Assembly: GCA_002348365.1 (NCBI GenBank)
Contig: DEBC01000050.1
Span: 1 to 43,948 of the forward strand
Reading direction: 5' to 3'
Length of the DNA: 43,948 nt
From: Alphaproteobacteria bacterium UBA2966
Lineage (GTDB): Bacteria > Pseudomonadota > Alphaproteobacteria > UBA2966
Shown: positions 41,020-43,948 of the stretch, in pieces
How positions within the stretch are numbered: position 1 is the first letter of the stretch
Layout of the letters: the number at the start of each line of letters is the position of its first letter
Made by a program: the position numbers and the translations under genes
Notes under the pieces: generated by a model
What the model saw: only the letters and a program-made list of their open reading frames with translations
What the model was told of the DNA's origin: nothing
Databases searched by the model: none

Positions 41020-42315
41020 CTATTCCTCGAATACCCGGGCGAAGATCGTGTCCACGTATTTCGTGTGATGACCAAGATCAAAGAGCGCTTCGAGCTCTGA
41101 TTCATCTAGCGCCTGTGTGACACGCTTATCCTTCCTCAGGAGGTCAAGAAAGCTGGCATCGCCATCAACTGCCTGCATGGCATTATCCTGCACTGCGGCG
41201 TAGGCATCTTCGCGGCTAACGCCGGCCTGGGTCAGCGCGAGCAGGACGCGCTGCGAATGTATGACACCGCCCAGCGCGTCGAGATTTCGCTGCATGTTTT
41301 CGGGATAGACGACCAGCCGGTCGATCACCGAGGTCAGGCGAACCAGCGCGAAGTCGAGAGTCACCGTCGCATCGGGGCCAAACATTCTTTCGACGGATGA
41401 GTGCGAAATATCGCGTTCGTGCCAGAGTGCAACGTTCTCCAGAGCTGGCGTGACCGCTGCACGGACCACTCGCGCCAGACCTGTCAGATTCTCGGTCAGG
41501 ATGGGGTTTTTCTTGTGAGGCATCGCGGAAGACCCTTTCTGGCCCTCCGAGAAATACTCCTGTGCTTCACGCACCTCGGTCCTTTGAAGGTGACGAATTT
41601 CCGTCGCCAGTCGTTCGATGGAACTCGCCACGATTCCAAGGGCGGCGAAGAACGCGGCATGCCTGTCGCGCGGTATCACTTGCGTTGAGACAGGTTCCGG
41701 ATGAAGTCCCAGCTTCTCGGCGACGTAACTCTCCACCTTGGGGTCGATGTTTGCGAAGGTGCCGACGGCACCGGATATCTTGCAGGTGGCGACTTCATGC
41801 CGCGCCGTTACGAGACGCTCACGGTTGCGGGAAAACTCGGCGTAGGCGCCTGCCAGCTTGAGACCGAATGTCGTGGGCTCGGCGTGAATTCCGTGGCTGC
41901 GACCGATGCACACCGTGTCCTTGTGCTCGTATGCGCGTCGCTTGAGGGCATCCAGGAGCCCATCGATGTCAGCGATCAGTACATCTGCCGCGCGTGTGAG
42001 CTGCACCGAAAGGCAGGTGTCCAGGACGTCGGACGACGTCATGCCCTGGTGCACGAATCGCGCCGGCTCACCCACGTACTCCGCGACGTTCGTGAGAAAG
42101 GCGATCACATCGTGACGGGTCTCTCTTTCAATCTCGTCGATTCGCTCGATCTCGAAGGCACCCCGTTCGCGAACTGCCTGGGCAGCTTCTTCTGGAATCA
42201 CGCCGAGATCTGCTTGGGCCTCACAGGCCAGAACCTCTATGTCGAGCCAGATCTGGAACCGTGACTCCGGTTCCCAGATAGACGTCATCTCCTGGCGGGA
42301 ATAGCGCGGGATCAT
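41020..42315 (-). CDS. purB: Adenylosuccinate lyase
   Basis: Predicted 431-residue fumarase/aspartase-superfamily enzyme that splits SAICAR and adenylosuccinate in purine synthesis. The superfamily signature is GSSAMPHKKNP; the general acid/base regions are in FVHQGMTSSDVLDT and IGRSHGIHAEPTTFG, and IPRYSRQEMTSIW is the usual start. Length matches bacterial type PurB. The ATG at 42315 has AAGGAG about 12 bases upstream. It is convergent with the DUF1476 gene, so its transcript comes from a promoter near the upstream SDR gene. The SDR stop is 35 bases away. Confidence 0.96.
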   Translation of the reverse strand: MIPRYSRQEMTSIWEPESRFQIWLDIEVLACEAQADLGVIPEEAAQAVRERGAFEIERIDEIERETRHDVIAFLTNVAEYVGEPARFVHQGMTSSDVLDTCLSVQLTRAADVLIADIDGLLDALKRRAYEHKDTVCIGRSHGIHAEPTTFGLKLAGAYAEFSRNRERLVTARHEVATCKISGAVGTFANIDPKVESYVAEKLGLHPEPVSTQVIPRDRHAAFFAALGIVASSIERLATEIRHLQRTEVREAQEYFSEGQKGSSAMPHKKNPILTENLTGLARVVRAAVTPALENVALWHERDISHSSVERMFGPDATVTLDFALVRLTSVIDRLVVYPENMQRNLDALGGVIHSQRVLLALTQAGVSREDAYAAVQDNAMQAVDGDASFLDLLRKDKRVTQALDESELEALFDLGHHTKYVDTIFARVFEE

Positions 42316-42350
42316 GTGGGTGCGTTTCTCCTTCTTGAACGGGAATGGAC

Positions 42351-43124
42351 CTACTTCGGATAGGCCTTGTGGGTCACGCCGACGAGCCAGCCGTAGTCGA
42401 TGGGCAGGGTAACGCCGGTAATGGCATGTGCGGCCTCCGAGCAGAGGAAGAATATACCCTCCGCAACGTCTTCGGGCATGATCATCTTGGGGATCGCATT
42501 GTCCGCCTTGAGCTTCTCCGGATCCCGCTCTCCCGCATCGATTCGCACTTTCATCTCGTCCGAGAGCGTGGCGTGTGGCGCGACGGCATTGACCCGAACG
42601 CCCTGCGGTCCAAATTCCGCAGCGAGGACCTCCGTCAGGGATTTCACGGCAACCTTGCTGGGCCCGTATGCGACCAATGGCATGGACTTGAAGCTGGTGC
42701 TGGAAGCGAGGTTGAGAATGCAGCCGTGGCCACGTTCGGCCATACGAGGTGCCACCGCCCGGCAGCAGAGATAGAGACCGCGATAATTCACGTCCCAGAC
42801 CCGGTCGTGCTCGTCCATGTCCTTGTCTGCCGACCTGCCCGGATTCTCCAGGATTCCGGCATTGTTGACCCAGACTTCGATGGGACCGTGCTCGGTCTCA
42901 ACCGATTCGACAAGCTCCTCAACGGCGTCCTCCTGGGACACGTCAAACTCATAGGCCGCGCCGCCGCCGCCAGAGTCGTTGATCTCTTGCGCGGATTGCT
43001 GCGCGAGCTCACCTCTGACATCGGCCAGGACCACGAAGTCGCCGTCCTGAGCGAAGCGCTTGGCGGCCGCGAGGCCAATGCCGCGCGCGCCGCCCGTCAC
43101 TACAACGATCCGTCCGTCAGCCAT
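42351..43124 (-). CDS. Short-chain dehydrogenase/reductase (first of tandem pair)
   Basis: Predicted 257-residue classical SDR. The cofactor motif TGGARGIG is at 10-17, NNAG at 87-90, candidate catalytic Ser at 141/142 (LNLASSTSF), and Y153-x-x-x-K157 (VAYGPSK). The acidic residue after the second strand (VVLADVR) points to NAD(H). The ATG at 43124 has GAGGAG seven bases upstream, and the GTG two codons earlier is not needed. It is closely similar to the next upstream gene in the segments LTEVLAAEFGP, GERDPEK, PEDVAE-IFFLCSE and VTLPIDYGW. Substrate unknown; purB follows. Confidence 0.9.
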   Translation of the reverse strand: MADGRIVVVTGGARGIGLAAAKRFAQDGDFVVLADVRGELAQQSAQEINDSGGGGAAYEFDVSQEDAVEELVESVETEHGPIEVWVNNAGILENPGRSADKDMDEHDRVWDVNYRGLYLCCRAVAPRMAERGHGCILNLASSTSFKSMPLVAYGPSKVAVKSLTEVLAAEFGPQGVRVNAVAPHATLSDEMKVRIDAGERDPEKLKADNAIPKMIMPEDVAEGIFFLCSEAAHAITGVTLPIDYGWLVGVTHKAYPK

Positions 43125-43184
43125 GGACACTCTCCTCGATTTTCAGGTTCGATTTCATCGGCTCATTGTCTCCGGAGGACTCCA

Positions 43185-43948
43185 CTATCTCGGGTAGGCG
43201 TTGTAGTTGACGGCCACCTGCCAACCGTAGTCGATGGGGAGCGTGACTCCGGAAATAGCACGTGCCTCTTCGGAGCAGAGGAAGAATATGGATTCCGCAA
43301 CGTCCTCGGGGACGACGATCTCGGGTATGGCGTTCCAAGCGATGATCTTTTCCGGGTCCCGCTCGCCCGCCGCGACACGTCGTTTCATGTTCTCGGTCAT
43401 CGTGACTCCCGGTGCCACGCCGTTCACCCGGACACCACTAGGGCCGAACTCCGCAGCCAGCACCTCGGTGAGCATCTTGAGAGAGGTCTTTCCGGTTCCG
43501 TACGCGACCAGCGGGTAAGGTCGGGTCGACGTCGTCGAGTGCATGTTGACGATTGCGCCACGCCCACGTGCTGTCATGCGTGGGCCGACCTCGCGGCATG
43601 TCATGTACACGCCGCGGTAATTGATTCGCCACATGCGGTCGTGTTCCTCAAGCGGCATGTCTTCGATGCCGCCGGGGTTCTGCAGAATGCCGGCACAGGT
43701 CACCAGGGCATCGATCGGTCCCTCGTTTTCTTCGATCGCCTGCACCACATTCGAAACCTGGCCATCATCGGCAACGTCTAGTTGGTAGTAGGATGCCTGT
43801 CCTCCCGAGCGGGAAATGGATTCCACCGCTTCCCGCGCCGCATTCCCGAGTACGTCGGCGATCACGACATGGTCACCGGCTTCGGCAAAGCGCACGGCCG
43901 AAGCGAGCCCGATGCCTGCGGCACCGCCGGTGATCAGAGTGACCCGGG
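43185..43948 (-). CDS. Short-chain dehydrogenase/reductase, 5' end beyond window
   Basis: Partial minus-strand SDR; 254 codons are visible. The frame runs to the window end and begins RVTLITGGAAGIGLASAV, so the cofactor loop TGGAAGIG is present and only the start codon and a few residues are missing. An internal GTG at 43895 is not the true start. Motifs are VTCAGI in place of NNAG, a Ser in MHSTTS and Y-G-T-G-K. It is a paralog of the SDR just downstream (gap 60 bases), sharing LTEVLAAEFGPxGVRVNxVAP and ISGVTLPIDYGW. The two are probably a local duplication with different active-site surroundings. Confidence 0.9.
   Translation of the reverse strand, partial: RVTLITGGAAGIGLASAVRFAEAGDHVVIADVLGNAAREAVESISRSGGQASYYQLDVADDGQVSNVVQAIEENEGPIDALVTCAGILQNPGGIEDMPLEEHDRMWRINYRGVYMTCREVGPRMTARGRGAIVNMHSTTSTRPYPLVAYGTGKTSLKMLTEVLAAEFGPSGVRVNGVAPGVTMTENMKRRVAAGERDPEKIIAWNAIPEIVVPEDVAESIFFLCSEEARAISGVTLPIDYGWQVAVNYNAYPR

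Noticed and set aside
42345..43781. A 478-codon plus-strand open frame antisense to both SDR genes
   Set aside because: Both SDR genes beneath it have full family motifs. GC-rich codon use keeps the opposite strand open, and the product has no recognisable motif.
1..43948. CRISPR array, insertion sequence, integrase or phage genes
   Set aside because: I found no regularly spaced direct repeats, transposase-like proteins, terminal inverted repeats or phage structural genes. The single tRNA gene has no adjacent integrase or duplicated 3' end that I can see.

Overview
This window looks like a chromosomal segment of a GC-rich alphaproteobacterium. The best evidence is the housekeeping content: purC-purS-purQ-purL followed by a BolA-family gene and a CGFS glutaredoxin, with a DUF1476 (ATP synthase zeta-type inhibitor) gene divergent from purC; a 205-residue S4 protein of alphaproteobacterial type; a class II DAHP synthase beside glutathione reductase; and a three-subunit FGAM synthase. 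A Rhodospirillales-like lineage is an inference, not shown. I see no phage, insertion sequence, integrase or CRISPR array.

Layout. 1-6841 is mostly accessory: a minus-strand trio (112-residue unknown protein, 2OG-Fe(II)-type oxygenase, alpha/beta hydrolase running off the left edge), a plus-strand membrane protein, a 48-codon cysteine-containing micro-ORF, then a minus-strand set with a flavin monooxygenase, a PhyH-family protein that has lost two iron ligands, a TauE/SafE exporter and a GcvA-like LysR regulator. 7112-9789 holds an amidohydrolase with an unusual C-terminal tail and a MetX-like alpha/beta hydrolase behind a structured leader. tRNA-Val(CAC) follows at 9846-9920, then a Bax-type glucosaminidase and gph.

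11830-30349 is a mainly plus-strand housekeeping stretch: glmU-glmS (UDP-GlcNAc synthesis), a frameshifted isochorismatase-like gene, two adjacent paralogous MFS carriers, gabD, gor, class II DAHP synthase, a nicotinate phosphoribosyltransferase-like gene, a small secreted protein with a three-fold cysteine repeat (minus), an MDR oxidoreductase (minus), nadE, cysS, trmJ and rpsD. The phosphoribosyltransferase and NadE could together salvage nicotinate to NAD. 30420-32537 has a nonsense-mutated GNAT gene and a sulfatase.

32628-40289 is a long minus-strand array. Its upstream part is the purine operon with bolA and grxD; its downstream part is accessory (DOPA-dioxygenase-like protein, frameshifted O-methyltransferase, HSL-family esterase, SRPBCC protein). 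DUF1476, purB and two tandem SDR paralogs, the last running off the right edge, complete the window.

Three genes carry a single lesion each (two G-run indels, one stop codon), so both assembly error and real gene decay must be considered. The least described items are the PhyH protein with a QQN triplet in place of HxD, the small secreted cysteine-repeat protein, the amidohydrolase tail with its partner hydrolase, and several dyad-symmetric promoter sites.
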